Positions 45,851 through 56,390 of a DNA stretch of 64,000 bases are shown piece by piece. A program made the position numbers and the translations under genes. Source of the stretch: Cryptomeria japonica (taxonomy: Eukaryota; Streptophyta; Pinopsida; Cupressales; Cupressaceae). The notes beneath the pieces were generated by a model that had not been told where the DNA came from, made no database searches, and was given only the letters and a program-made list of their open reading frames with translations. The stretch covers positions 262,063,386 through 262,127,385 of the forward strand of contig NC_081406.1 in the NCBI RefSeq assembly GCF_030272615.1, in the 5' to 3' direction. How positions within the stretch are numbered: the first letter of the stretch is position 1; every line of letters begins with the position of its first letter.

Positions 45851-46002
45851 TAAGCCTTTGATTGATTAAGCCTTGCAACAGGCACATTAGCTCTTATGAA
45901 ACCTGTACAGAAACAATGATGAGCACGAAAATCAAGAAATTTGGTCTTCTGAAACTTGTATCTGATAAAAAAATCTCATGAAAAGTGTTAAATTAGATGC
46001 AT

Positions 46003-46021
46003 GTTCACGTGATTTTCACCA
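46003..46021 (-). promoter_or_regulatory. Primer binding site of element E
   Basis: TGGTGAAAATCACGTGAAC on the minus strand, five bases inside the right LTR. Similar in its first bases to that of element C. Confidence 0.6.
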
Positions 46022-46026
46022 AAAAA

Positions 46027-47223
46027 TGTAAGTAGGAATTTTGGAAAAGGCATCAAAGCATTTAACTAGGCAACCACAAACCTAACAAGCTATGATAAGA
46101 ACTCCTAATTCAATCAATAGAGCTATGAAGACAAGACAATTAAAATAAACGCAAACCATCACAAATGAATGTCTCTTCCATGATTCTCCATTGTTCTTCT
46201 TTCTCCTTCAAATTGTTGTTTGTGGATCTCACCTATAAAGCAAGTGCAAGTGAAAAACAAGATTGCAAAGTGAAATTCGTAGCATAAGGATACTAGAAGC
46301 GTGGTTCTTGAAAATGAGCAATGAGAGCTCAATTTATAGACTTTGAAATCACATTGAACAAACAAGATTAACTCAATCCAATGGTCGATATTTTGTGCAA
46401 GGATGAGTTAAAAGAGAAATTGCCATTAGAAGTGAAGACAAAAAGGTGTTAAATAAAAAAGAAAATGGAAACTTCCCTTTACACTCCAAATATTCCATTT
46501 AAACTCAAATGAGGTGGAATTAATAATTTAAAATTATTAATTCCACTCATAACTCAAATCAGCCAATTAATATATAAAAATATTAAATATAGAAAAAAAA
46601 GTGAATTTCTAAATAAATAATTTATTTATTGAAAAGGGAGGACATGTCAGTAAGAAAGGGGATTGATTAATAATTTAATTAATCAACCTAGGGGACATGA
46701 CTTGAATAATTTAAGATACCAACCCGATTGTTAAATTAGGTCCTAATAGTGACGATTGATTGGCTAATAATTGATAAAAATTAATGACAATTGACTGAGG
46801 TTGACAACAAAATAGAGCAGAGATCGAAAAAGACTCAAGATTGATAATGATTTTGATAAGAGACTGATAAGATCGATTGATAAAATGCCATGAAAGATTG
46901 ATAGAGTGTCATAGAGGACCGATTGAAATTGATTGATAAAGAGGTTGATAATTAATGACTGATTAATTATCAACAAAGAGGGAATTAAGTCTAATTGTCA
47001 AGATGAAACCCATTCGAATGATTTGAAAATAATAAAGTGCCAATCATAATGATTTAGTACCAAATGTGAATGAACAAGACCGATTAGGGTTAGATTGGAA
47101 ATGAATTAAAACTAGAGCAATGACACAATTTCAACATATGATGAAGATCGAATGTGACATAGAAGACATGTTTAAAAATTAGGTTAGCGATGATGGAGTG
47201 ATTACCAATTTTGAGTGTCTACA
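46027..47223 (-). repeat. 5' LTR of element E
   Basis: 1197 bases, the partner of 33736-34931. Minus strand runs from TGTAGACACTC (47223) to CTTACA (46027). TATA box at 46332-46338. This is the LTR that would drive transcription of the element. Confidence 0.92.
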
Positions 47224-47228
47224 AGATA
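47224..47228 (+). repeat. Right target-site duplication of element E
   Basis: AGATA, identical to 33731-33735. Confidence 0.88.
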
Positions 47229-48784
47229 TATGGAGGTTACATGTGAAATAGAAATCAAATCATAATTATATCTCATAAGGCGTAGTTCCACCTAGATGCA
47301 ATGAGTGTTAACTAAACTTAAAATGACATAGTTAAATCCAAACAAAACATAAAAGTCTAACAAACTATGAAAAATAGTTTCTACTTGTCAACAAGATGTA
47401 GCAACTAGAAATTTATTGATTTAAAAGGTAACTAATGAGGGAGAAACCTTAACGGGATGCTAGGTCATATAAGAGTGGACATGCTCTCCCAAAAAACAAA
47501 GAAATAAAAGTGTTCCTTTACTAAAATTGTGTTTCATGAATAACAAATAATTAGCCTAATTAAGAGCTAGGACAAAGCATATAACAAAATTTTAAAATTT
47601 GGATATATTATGAACAAACACGTTTAGCTAATTCTAGAGGCTAATATCAAGGTGGAGAAGATTGTGTGGATAAGATATGGCCTAATATGTGTAGTTGGGG
47701 ATGGGGAAGGAGGAAGAAATAATCCCATCTTTACAAAAAAGTACACCATCTATCAATATATAATTTCATTAAGTTGTTCCATAAAAGAGACCTAAATTAT
47801 AAGCAAATTAACATAGTATGCAAATTTTACCATTACAATTAATTACTTAAAATTTATAACAAATTAATTATTATTATATTTAATTCGACAAATATTAATA
47901 AAGTTTATAAACTCAAACTTTTTTAGCTTAATCATTTAACTTCTACGATAGATATCTTAAATACACCTATCAAAAAAATATTTATAAATATTAATTTGGA
48001 GCTAACTTGAAACTGTTATATTTACTATTAAATATTACATTTTGATATGTAAATGACTATCAAATTTAAGATAAAAATATGAATTCTTTATCAATACACT
48101 AACATCATTAAACTCCATTTTTATCTACATTGTAAAATGCCTCTCTATATTAATAATACAATTTTAAAATAATTAAAAAATATATAAAATTAAAAACTTA
48201 AATTGCTTTGCTTTAACTTAAAAAGTCATCATTATCTTTCTTTAAAAAAATAAAAAATGTAACGGTTTGCCCAATATGTCGCTGACATTTCAATTTTTTT
48301 CTAAATTAAGATTTATTTATTTTGAACAAGTTCCATCATCGGCATCGAATTTTTATCTTTTAATTTGGATTTGATTAGACTTTTAAACTTTTAAAAATCT
48401 TATTATATTATTTTCCAAACTATATATATAACAAAAAATTAGGTTATTATCGACCAAGTTAAAGTTAGAGAAAATGCCTACTAAACGTCATAGAGAAATG
48501 GTAATCGTCGAGACAGTTAAGATTCTTCGGACGGTCTTTGGGGAATAATTAGACGGCCGTATGAACGTATATGCACCTTAACCCTTGATATTCCTCTATT
48601 CTAGAACTTAAAGGGTATTGTTGAATATTTGTTTTATTCTGCTTAAAATTATGATGGGAAACATTCAATAGATAATCATTAGGCTGGAAAGACCATATTA
48701 TAGAAGGAAAAATAATGTTAATAATTATTAATAAATTAATTTTTATTATTGAGGGTATAGTTTTAGTTTTTGTACTTTTTGAAA
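47229..48784. other. AT-rich region without a supported gene
   Basis: The first part may be the continuation of element F. From about 47760 to 48440 the sequence is very AT-rich with no repeats I recognise. A less AT-rich block at 48470-48600 (GACAGTTAAGATTCTTCGGA, GACGGCCGTATGAACG) looks like low-copy DNA but has no ORF worth calling. Confidence 0.4.
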
Positions 48785-49061
48785 TGTCACGGACCTTGCA
48801 TTCAATAAGATTAGATCTTTGATGAATTATTTGTACATTATTTAATTTCGTCAATAAACCAAAAGCTATTTGACAATAAGATTGGATTGTTGATGAACAC
48901 TTTGTGAATTATTCAACTTCACCAATAAGGCTAGTTATTTGATTGATTCTTTGTGAATTATTCAATTTCACGAATAAATCAAAAGATACCAGACAATAGG
49001 ACTAGATCATTGATGGACCATTTGTGAATCATTCAACTTCACCAATAAACCAAAAACTACT
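48785..49061. repeat. 71-bp tandem repeat, target of LINE H
   Basis: Nearly four copies of a unit containing CAATAAACCAAAAGCTA, ACAATAAGATTGGATTGTTG and TTTGTGAATTATTCAACTTC. Unit starts lie near 48852, 48923, 48971 (short copy, about 48 bases) and 49043. The last copy is cut by LINE H. Confidence 0.75.
49045..49061 (+). repeat. Left target-site duplication of LINE H
   Basis: ATAAACCAAAAACTACT; the partner at 55167-55183 is ATAAACCAGAAACTACT (16 of 17 identical). Confidence 0.88.
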
Positions 49062-50090
49062 CTTTTTTTTTTTTGATCGATAAAAGGTCGAAGCCAATAA
49101 TTTTATTATTATTGAAAATGAATTTTACATCTCCATTCAGTGTGGGTACCGGTAGGAAAGAATGGAGGGAAGAAAACCTCTGGTCTAGCCCAGATCCATT
49201 AATGGATCAGAGAAATTAAATGATGCTATGGTCTGCTAATTACAACATACAAGATACATATAGTCCTGGATAAGCTACAACCAGGAATATCAAAACAAAT
49301 TCTTAAGACCTAGCCTCACTATTTCCTCAATGTTGTGATTCAATTTTTTCCCTATTTAGATATCCTTGCTGGAGTATACAAAATGTCATCTGGATGACAA
49401 AAACCAGTACTATATCTATACCACCCGCAAAGGAGCACTGTTGCTTCTTGCTAGCTAATTCCGAAGCAGCCTTAGTCCATGACTTTGCAAAAAAACTTTA
49501 TCACACCTTATAGCCAAGATCATTGTTAGTAGCATTAAAAGCATTGCATATCTACATATCTTAAAAAATAGTCATCCATTTGATTTAACCATCCATTCTT
49601 AGTAAAAAGGGGGTCAAAGCCAACCATAGCGCAAACCAGACTGAGAATTCTAACCTATACTAATCCCACTTGTAAGTCTATAGTTACTTACAGGAGGCAT
49701 CAATATAAGACATAACTCAGTAGGGTCCCCATCACAAGTTTCATTTAGATATCCAACCAAAATTTGGTAAACCATCTCCAGATTGTAAGTTGTTAGTAGA
49801 ACCATAGACCAAATTCCCATCTATCATCCTTATAAATACAATATTTATAGCTTTTAAAGTAAGTCTGCAGAAACAAGCAAACACTGACCAATCTAGATAA
49901 GCAGTAAGCCCATATCCTTAAGTGAAGCCTAACCAAAAAGGGGGATAGTGAATATCTAATATAGCGACCTATATAGTCAAAATACTGGATAAACCAGGTA
50001 AAGTTAAGGCCAAAAGATACAAAATGGCTTCTCTGTATCCTTATGAAAATAAAGCAAGGTTCCTAAAAACTTCGTATACAGGGGAAAGCC
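49062..50090 (-). other. 3' UTR and poly(A) tail of LINE H
   Basis: No gene. About 1 kb between the third reading frame and the A tail; the last bases read ATTATTGGCTTCGACC, then TTTTATCGATC and A12. An unusually long 3' UTR for a plant LINE. Confidence 0.6.
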
Positions 50091-50816
50091 TTAATCCTTC
50101 TCCAGTAGGCTATGGTCGACATACTCGTAATTCGGTGTAGAAGATGAAGTCCCCATCTCCCCATCTCTATTCTGAGAAGCATCCTTGCCTTTCCCTACCC
50201 AACTGGGCTTTACTATAACATGTGGAATAACCTGAATCCTTTCCACATCTATTGGCCCCATAACCTTCGGGGGTTCATATCCTTCAATGACTAGATAGTC
50301 CACCCACCATTTGTTACCAACCACCTCCTTTAGATGAAGCCATTTCATTAGGAAATCTACATTCCTAACAATACCAACTTTCCGCTTCTCAAAGGCATTT
50401 TGGTCTCTGATAACCAGAAGCAAACGCCTACACACTCTAGCCCTATTACCCCCAGTTTGCGCCTTCTCATAATCTTCAAGAAATGGAATGGTAAGATTTT
50501 GATCAACACAATCCACTGCTAAATCTAAATTACCCAGAAACTCCTCCTTAAAAACGCTTTTTGATAGCAATCTAGTCTCATTCTTAGGGGTACCTACATA
50601 AATTAGAATGGCTACAAAAGTAGCCAAAACATCACAATTTACCTGATAAACATGGTTGTAATTGAAGGCGTCCTCCCCCATAATATCATGAACCACTCAG
50701 ACTGATAAGTCATCCAACTCCTGAAGAATTTTGTTCCATCTCTCCACCTTGACATAACCCCTAACTTCCATAAGCCTATGATCGCCGACAGACACTAATT
50801 TTAGATTTGACTCCAT
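50091..50816 (-). pseudogene. LINE H extra reading frame (ORF3) downstream of RNase H
   Basis: The ATG at 50816 (MESNLKLVSVGDHRLMEVRG) opens a frame that has one TGA at about 50700 and then 201 open codons to TAA at 50091. Text includes VKVERWNKILQELDDLSV, then EDAFNYNHVYQVNCDVLATF, ILIYVGTPKNETRLLSKS, NRARVCRRLLLVIRDQNAFE and VGNKWWVDYLVIEGYEPPKV, with a Ser/Thr-rich, acidic tail. About 240 residues, soluble, no membrane segment, no domain I recognise. It lies about 365 bases after the ORF2 RNase H stop, inside the unit bounded by the target duplication. It does not obviously match the ORF3 of LINE G. That over 200 codons are open while ORF1 and ORF2 are broken is notable. Confidence 0.6.
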
Positions 50817-51180
50817 CTTTTCATTAATTTTCTAGAAGCGATCTCTCGGAAGCTACTAATAACATTTATCGAATTCTAGAAGCTACTTATTGATATCATT
50901 ACAAGAGCCTTTGACTTGAAGCTTGTCAGTTCTCATGTGCGAACTAATTGTAAAGGATATCTTTAAATCATATCATTCTTGGGATATCAACTCAAAGAAG
51001 TCATCTCGAAAATATCACGTGGATACCTCATTACTTAATAATCCAAAATCTAAATAATCTACAATTAATGACCTTTTCAATTACGCCATTTAGGCCTATA
51101 TAGGACAAAGAAATAATATAACTAAAGTATGGCCCTTCCATGAAAATCAAGCTAATATTGATAAAATAAGATACTTAAAA

Positions 51181-53435
51181 TCATGCTTCTATAGTTTTAA
51201 ATGAGTGTCCATTTGTGCCTAGGTTAGCAAGTTTGTCAGCTTCTCCATTACCTTCTCTATAAATATGGTTAATTATTACTTCCTTAAATAAATCAAGAAT
51301 CTCTAGAGCTCTTCCAAGTTTGGAATTCAACCTCCAGTTCGGTGTTTGTCTAACTCTTAAGGCATTAGTGACAATTTGTGAGTCTCCTTCTACCACCACT
51401 TTTTTAACATCTATTTCCATGCAAAGCAAAAGTCCTTCAGTGACCGCTTCTAACTCTGCCATATTATTGGTGGTTTCTCCAATAGGTTTAGCCATTTTAG
51501 CTTTAATTGATCCATCCCAATGGTGAATAATACAACCTATACCAACTTTCCCTGGGTTGCCTCTGGAGGCCCCATCAAAATTTAATTTATGCCAACCAAC
51601 TTCTGGTCTTGTCCACACACACTGTTCTCTTAATTTCCTGCTAATCACACCTCCCTTCCCGTACTAAGACAGAATAAGTAGGCAAAACCATTATGTACTC
51701 ATCTTGTTGTCCCAACTAGTAAATTTTTGATCTTGGACATTATTATTCTTAATTTTGTTGTTGGTTGTTTCAATAATGATTGCTTCAATCTTATTTTTGA
51801 GGCTAGTAGCATTCATCTTCCTATCTTGAAATATCCTTCTGTTACGCTCCTTCCATATCTCCCAAGCCAATATTGAGGGAGAAAATTTCTATATGACTCT
51901 ATACAAACAACCTTTACCAATGTCAGGCCAGCTCTTCATTACCTCTAATAGGTTGTTGGAGAGAGCAGAGTTCTAAGAAAGATTAGAACACAACCAACTC
52001 CAACACTCCGACACATATGGACAGGAAAGCAGTAGATGATCAACTGATTCCTCACTATTCTCACATAGAGGACATCCACACGGTCCTTCAAAGCCTAACT
52101 TCTTAAATCAATTTGCTGTTAAAATCATATTTTACAAAGCTGCCCAAAGAAACATACCTGCTTTGGCCAGACACTCTTTATCCCAGCATAAGTGGATCAG
52201 TATCTTTGTATTTTCCCATTGCTATCCACTAATTAATTTTAAGTACCCATCCTTGACTCTGTACTCCCCAGAGCTAGCTCCTACCCAGATTAACTTATCC
52301 CTCCCATTCTTAAATGTAACTACCCTAGAAGCTAGAATGTTCCTAAATTCTAGCTTTTTATCTTCTAGAAGTGGAATGTTGTCCAAATTCTTCCACTTCC
52401 AGCCAAGCACCGGGTCTCCATTGGGAAATTCGACATAATCTCTCAGATAAATTCCCCAAGTTGCTTTTAGTACCTCTTTTATTCTAGGGGAAATATTCAA
52501 GTTGTCCAAGGTTACATACCCTCCCCATGAGTCTTCCCAAAATAGGGCTTTGGTCCCATTAGCTATGTCCCAGGACAAGTTGTCCAATATCAAGCCTCTA
52601 CAACTCAAGATAAAGTTCCATAATCGGGAACCTTTTGGTGGATTAGATGTTCTAAAGATATAGTTTGTGCTTGGACCACTTAGGTATTTTTTATGAATAA
52701 TTCTCACCCATTTCCTATTAGAGTCTTTATACATAGTCTAGACCAGTTTGGCACCTAAAGCTTTGCTCTGCCAACTTAGATTTTGAATTCCTGTGCCTTC
52801 AAATCAAGTAGGTCTGCAAATATTATCCCAACTTATTAATGCCACTTTCTTATCCTCTGATACACCTTGCCAATAGAAGGTTCTCATTTTTCTATCCATT
52901 TTAGCTTTGGCTCCTGCATTCAAGGGGAGACATGACATTTGGAATGTTGGGATTGCAGTTAATAATGACTTCAAAAGGGTAGCTCGCCTAGCATTGGAGA
53001 GCCATTTACCTTTCCAAGATTCCATTTTATTCTCTATTTTGTTAACTATTGGATCCCAAAGCTTGTTAACCTTGTTGCCTTTGTCTAGAGGCAATCCTAG
53101 GTATTTACTGGGAAGCTTAACTTTATTAAACCCTAAAAGCTGACAAATTGCAATTTCCTGTTGCTGATTAGCATTGAAGAAGAATATCTCTAATTTGTTT
53201 GCATTTATTTCTTTCCCAGAGGCAGTAGCATATAAGTCCATCAAATATTTGAATGTGCTTGCCTCCTGAGCTTTGCATACTTCGAAGAGCATTGTGTCAT
53301 CAACAAATTGTTGATGAGTAATATTAATCACTCCTTTTGTGACTTTTATACCCTCATGATCAATAGATTGCGCTTAAATATATGCTGCTTGTTAGGGTCA
53401 TTAAATCCCCTAACATTCCAAGTTATGATCTTCAT
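51181..53435 (-). pseudogene. LINE H ORF2, internally deleted
   Basis: The start is clear: MKIITWNVRGFNDPNKQHIF at 53435, the usual first residues of the AP-type endonuclease. About 20 codons later the text jumps, near 53375, to a mid-RT segment, HEGIKVTKGVINITHQQFVD, with the catalytic FVDDTMLF. So roughly the whole endonuclease and the fingers/palm start of RT are missing. RT continues to 52804 (KLPSKYLGLPL, WKGKWLSNARRATLLKSLL). Then come the linker domain 52734-52222 (GSRLWNFILSC, NGRDKLIWVGASSGEYRVKD) and RNase H 51648-51181 (WHKLNFDGASRGNPGKVGIG, NNMAELEAVTEGLLL, HIYREGNGEADKLANLG) with Asp, Glu, Asp and the final Asp kept. Several stops and frame changes. Confidence 0.88.
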
Positions 53436-54962
53436 TGATCATTGTAAAGGTCCTTCCCCTTCCCATTGTAAAAAAGATCCATGATTTTAGTTTGATCTTC
53501 AGCCTCCCCTGCTAAAATTCTTAATTCTGTGAGGGACTTTCTCCCCCTCTTTTTAGGGGCTGTCCCAAAATCCAAACTCCCCAAATCAGGGCAATTCTGA
53601 TCAATGCCTAGCTTATCATTAGGAAAACTATTTCCTTCCACCATAAGATTCTCTTGAGTCTCCTCATGCAAATTCTCACTAGAATCTAATTCCATAAGTT
53701 TCTTAATCAGATCTTGTTTTTCCATTTTAAATACTTCATTATTTTCATCCTCTGTATCATATTCTGATTTCAGGTCAGAATTCAAACCCATAATCTCATA
53801 GACCATTTCCAATTTTCCTGGAATATGTTCTTGCCTTACCCCTTCCGTGCACTTCTGAGTGCTCTCCACTTTTCTCGATGACCCTTGCTTATTGCCAATT
53901 GCTTGATTTGTCAAATCTTGATCAGGTGACAGGTGGGATACTTCTTTGCTAATGGGGTTGGCCAACTTACCTTCATCGATAACCCGATTCTGGCTTTCAG
54001 CTTCTACTAAAAAACCCCCCTTATCTTGGTTAAATTTAATGTTGACTCGAGGGTTATTTCCTTGAGGGGCCCATCGCGGGTTAAGTTTCATTAGATCTTC
54101 TTTAGTCATGATGACATTGCTGCTCATACCCCATTGTAATTTTTTTTGATAATGCCATAAGCCGATCCTCCGACAATTAATTCAAGAGGTTCAAGGGAGG
54201 AAATGATAGAATCCATATCTAGGAGCATTCTAACCCTAGTTGAATTGCGAAAATTCTCCTCCAAACCTAGGAAGGTGCCAAATTCATTTCCAATTTCCAC
54301 CAGGGCTTCAAAATTTAAAACCTCTATAGGAAGATATGAGATTTCTACCCATCTAGGGAAGGTGTTTGGTTTATATGCCTAGCAGTGATAAGCCCAATAC
54401 CACCAATTCACAATCTTTGATATCGCCTGCCCATTATCGCTCCATTTTGCAAACAAACCGGTCTCCTTGCAGCGATTACGGTGTGACCCCAAAATGCGGT
54501 CACCAATCACAAAGTATCTGCCTTCATATCTTTTCTTTGTTGTTTGTATAGGAGCTTCCTCAATTTTATTTGCAATTGGAGCCTACCTTAGGATGTTCTG
54601 ATTATGGATCTTCTTATCAATGACCACATTCTTTGAAGCGGATTTTGTAGTGCCAACCTTTTGCTTGATGCTGTCTACGACAGGTTGCTTGGAGGGCCTT
54701 TCAGGTTGCCCTAATCTAAAGGCGGGTTTTGCAAATCCTCCAATTATTGTCTTAAAAGTAATTCCTTTGGGGAAACCCTCCTGCAAAGGGTGACGTTGAG
54801 CCAATTTTTATGCCCGAAGAGTTTTCCTGGATTTAACGATTTGCCAACCTTTGCCAGGACTTTGAGTTTGTGGTTTCTAGGATTTGTCCTCCCATTTGCT
54901 GTTGGTAAACAACCATTGCGGTCTATCAACCACCCTAGAATGCAATTCACACCTCTACCCAC
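53432..54962 (-). pseudogene. LINE H ORF1 (nucleic-acid-binding protein)
   Basis: The N-terminal part is broken (KTIIGGFAKPAFRLGQPERP at about 54740). Near 54370-54170 is a piece typical of the plant LINE ORF1 domain usually listed as DUF4283: FPRWVEISYLPIEVLNFEAL, then VRMLLDMD and PLELIVGGSAYGIIK. The last 231 codons (54127-53432) are open, acidic and hydrophilic, and contain a basic KKRGRKSLTELR patch. ORF1 proteins coat LINE RNA. The stop codon TGA (53434-53432) overlaps the ORF2 ATG (53435-53433) as ATGA, an arrangement that allows stop-and-restart translation. Frameshifts near 54600, 54400 and 54130. Confidence 0.75.
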
Positions 54963-55166
54963 CTTCGAATCTTCGTGGGCATGCTGAGCTTTCAGGGCTT
55001 ATCTTTATCATTCCCAAAGACTCCAATTCTTTGCTTGTTATTACCCTGTGAGTGGTTAGATTGCCAAAAAGGAGTTTTGCCGAGTCGAGGGGGAGATATA
55101 GGATTACAGAACCCCTTTGGCTCATAAGGGTATTTAATATTTCACATCCTCGCTAATTCAGAGCAG
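54963..55166 (-). other. 5' UTR of LINE H
   Basis: About 200 bases from the target duplication to the first ORF1 text. GC-richer than the flank. It should hold the internal promoter, but I see no clear motif. Confidence 0.5.
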
Positions 55167-55183
55167 ATAAACCAGAAACTACT
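55167..55183 (+). repeat. Right target-site duplication of LINE H
   Basis: ATAAACCAGAAACTACT, one change from 49045-49061. Confidence 0.88.
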
Positions 55184-55295
55184 TGATTATATATTTTATT
55201 TTCTAAAAAATATTAAAGAAATAATTTTAAACACACAATTAAAATTGACAAATTCATTTTTCATATAATAATAGCTTTTTAAATGTAATGTTGAA

Positions 55296-56155
55296 TTGAT
55301 AAGTTTATCTTACTTCTTGTATAACTATAACATTGTGTGTCCCATGTTGTGGGCTTGGGGAGTGCACTCACTCTCTGTTAAGCCTTGGACAACTTCTTTT
55401 AACCCTCTCACTGAACCACTTAATGTGCATCCAATATGGGTCCGCCTCATCAATCCCCCTCTTCATTTTTGGGAGCACTCTTGTTATGAGGCTATCAATA
55501 TCTCTATTGGTCATTTCTTGAAGGTTGATGAAGCTACGTCCTTAATGGACCACACTACCTTTTCTCACATTCTTGTGGACAGTGACATCTCCTCTCCTCT
55601 CCTCTCCCGGGAGATGTGGTTCTTATGGTGGGGGATAGGCCTTGGTCACAACTGTTGGATTTTGAAGGCCTCCCCTTCCATTGCAAGAGATGCTTCTCTA
55701 TGGGTCATCTTGCTTCAAATTTCTCTATTTCACGCCACAAAGGTGTCTCTACCTAGTGAAAGAATGCTATTGGTGATCACTTAACAGTCAATGCTCTTGA
55801 CTATGCATTTGTTGGCTCCTCTCATGAGGATGATGTCAATGTTGTGCCCCTCACAACTACTAATGCTCATGTTGCTCCTTTTGTGGCCTCATTTCCTGAG
55901 GTCCCCACTCTCACTTCTCTTGTTCTACATCCATGCTCTTCTGCTGCTGGATTTGCTTCTGTTGTTGTTTCGTCAAAGCCTGATGCTTCTCTTCAACAAC
56001 CTCTTGTTGTTCTATTGCAACACTCTATTGACACCACTGTTTGTAACCTTGTGGGGTCCCTTCCGATTGATCTCTCTTTTGATGGACCTAATGACAACAT
56101 TGCTTGGATTGTGGTTTCTCGCAGGAGGAAGGGGAAGTCTTCTCCCCTGCCTTAA
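55296..56155 (+). pseudogene. LINE ORF1-like fragment, + strand
   Basis: The frame of 162 codons from 55296 reads HSLSVKPWTTSFNPLTEPLN, HPIWVRLINPPLHFWEHSCY and ISIGHFLKVDEATSLMDHTT, the core of the plant LINE ORF1 (DUF4283-type) domain. The following zinc-knuckle region is frameshifted (text near 55690 suggests CKRCFSMGHL-type coding in another frame). The frame at 55844-56155 ends FDGPNDNIAWIVVSRRRKGK, a common C-terminus of this protein. It is separate from LINE H: opposite strand and different sequence. No ORF2 follows; the 3' UTR comes directly. Confidence 0.7.
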
Positions 56156-56390
56156 ACCCCCCTCATTGGGGTTTGGGTTTCTCTCCCTCCCTTTTATTGG
56201 GGTCTTCTTTGTTCTCTGGTTGGATAGGATTCCTTGCCTGTCTGACTATGTTTATTTCTAACTGCCTTTCGGCTGTTGTTGTTGTTGCCGACATCATTTC
56301 TCTTGATGTTGCTTATTTTTTGTTGATAGTTTTTTACTATGTTAAGGGTCAGTGCCCTAGTTAACGCTGCTTTACTAATAAAAAAATATT
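56156..56390 (+). other. 3' UTR and A-rich end of the ORF1-only LINE
   Basis: After the ORF1 stop come GC-rich text, then GTCAGTGCCCTAGTTAACGC and TTTACTAATAAAAAAATA, which looks like a LINE 3' end with a short A tail at about 56381-56389. I could not find a convincing target duplication. Confidence 0.5.

Larger units (their letters stand above)
33736..47223 (-). mobile_element. Element E: complete non-autonomous LTR element (13.5 kb)
   Basis: LTRs at 33736-34931 and 46027-47223 with a perfect 5-bp duplication AGATA (33731-33735 and 47224-47228). Minus orientation: primer site beside the right LTR, polypurine tract beside the left. The interior of about 11 kb includes a LINE insertion of 3.0 kb (G), so the element was about 10.5 kb when it arrived. 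It encodes proline/serine-rich reading frames but no protease, RT or integrase that I can recognise. It would depend on a helper element. Confidence 0.9.
49062..55166 (-). mobile_element. LINE H: non-LTR retrotransposon with both ends, internally deleted (6.1 kb)
   Basis: A 17-bp near-perfect duplication flanks the unit, and a run of 12 T at 49063-49074 is the poly(A) tail of a minus-strand insertion. Order on the minus strand: 5' UTR, ORF1, ORF2 (endonuclease start, RT, linker, RNase H), a third reading frame, 3' UTR, tail. It fits the L1-type LINEs of plants with an RNase H. ORF2 lacks most of the endonuclease and the first half of RT. Confidence 0.9.

Noticed and set aside
48549..48854. 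Minus-strand ORF of 101 codons
   Set aside because: It runs into the 71-bp tandem repeat and shows no domain or coding bias.
50091..50816. A host gene between LINE fragments
   Set aside because: The frame lies inside the unit bounded by the 17-bp target duplication and the poly(A) tail, on the strand of the LINE, so it belongs to the element.
55296..55784. Host protein-coding gene of 162 codons
   Set aside because: The text matches the plant LINE ORF1 core (WVRL, LHFWE, GHFLKVDEAT) and is followed by a LINE-like 3' end.
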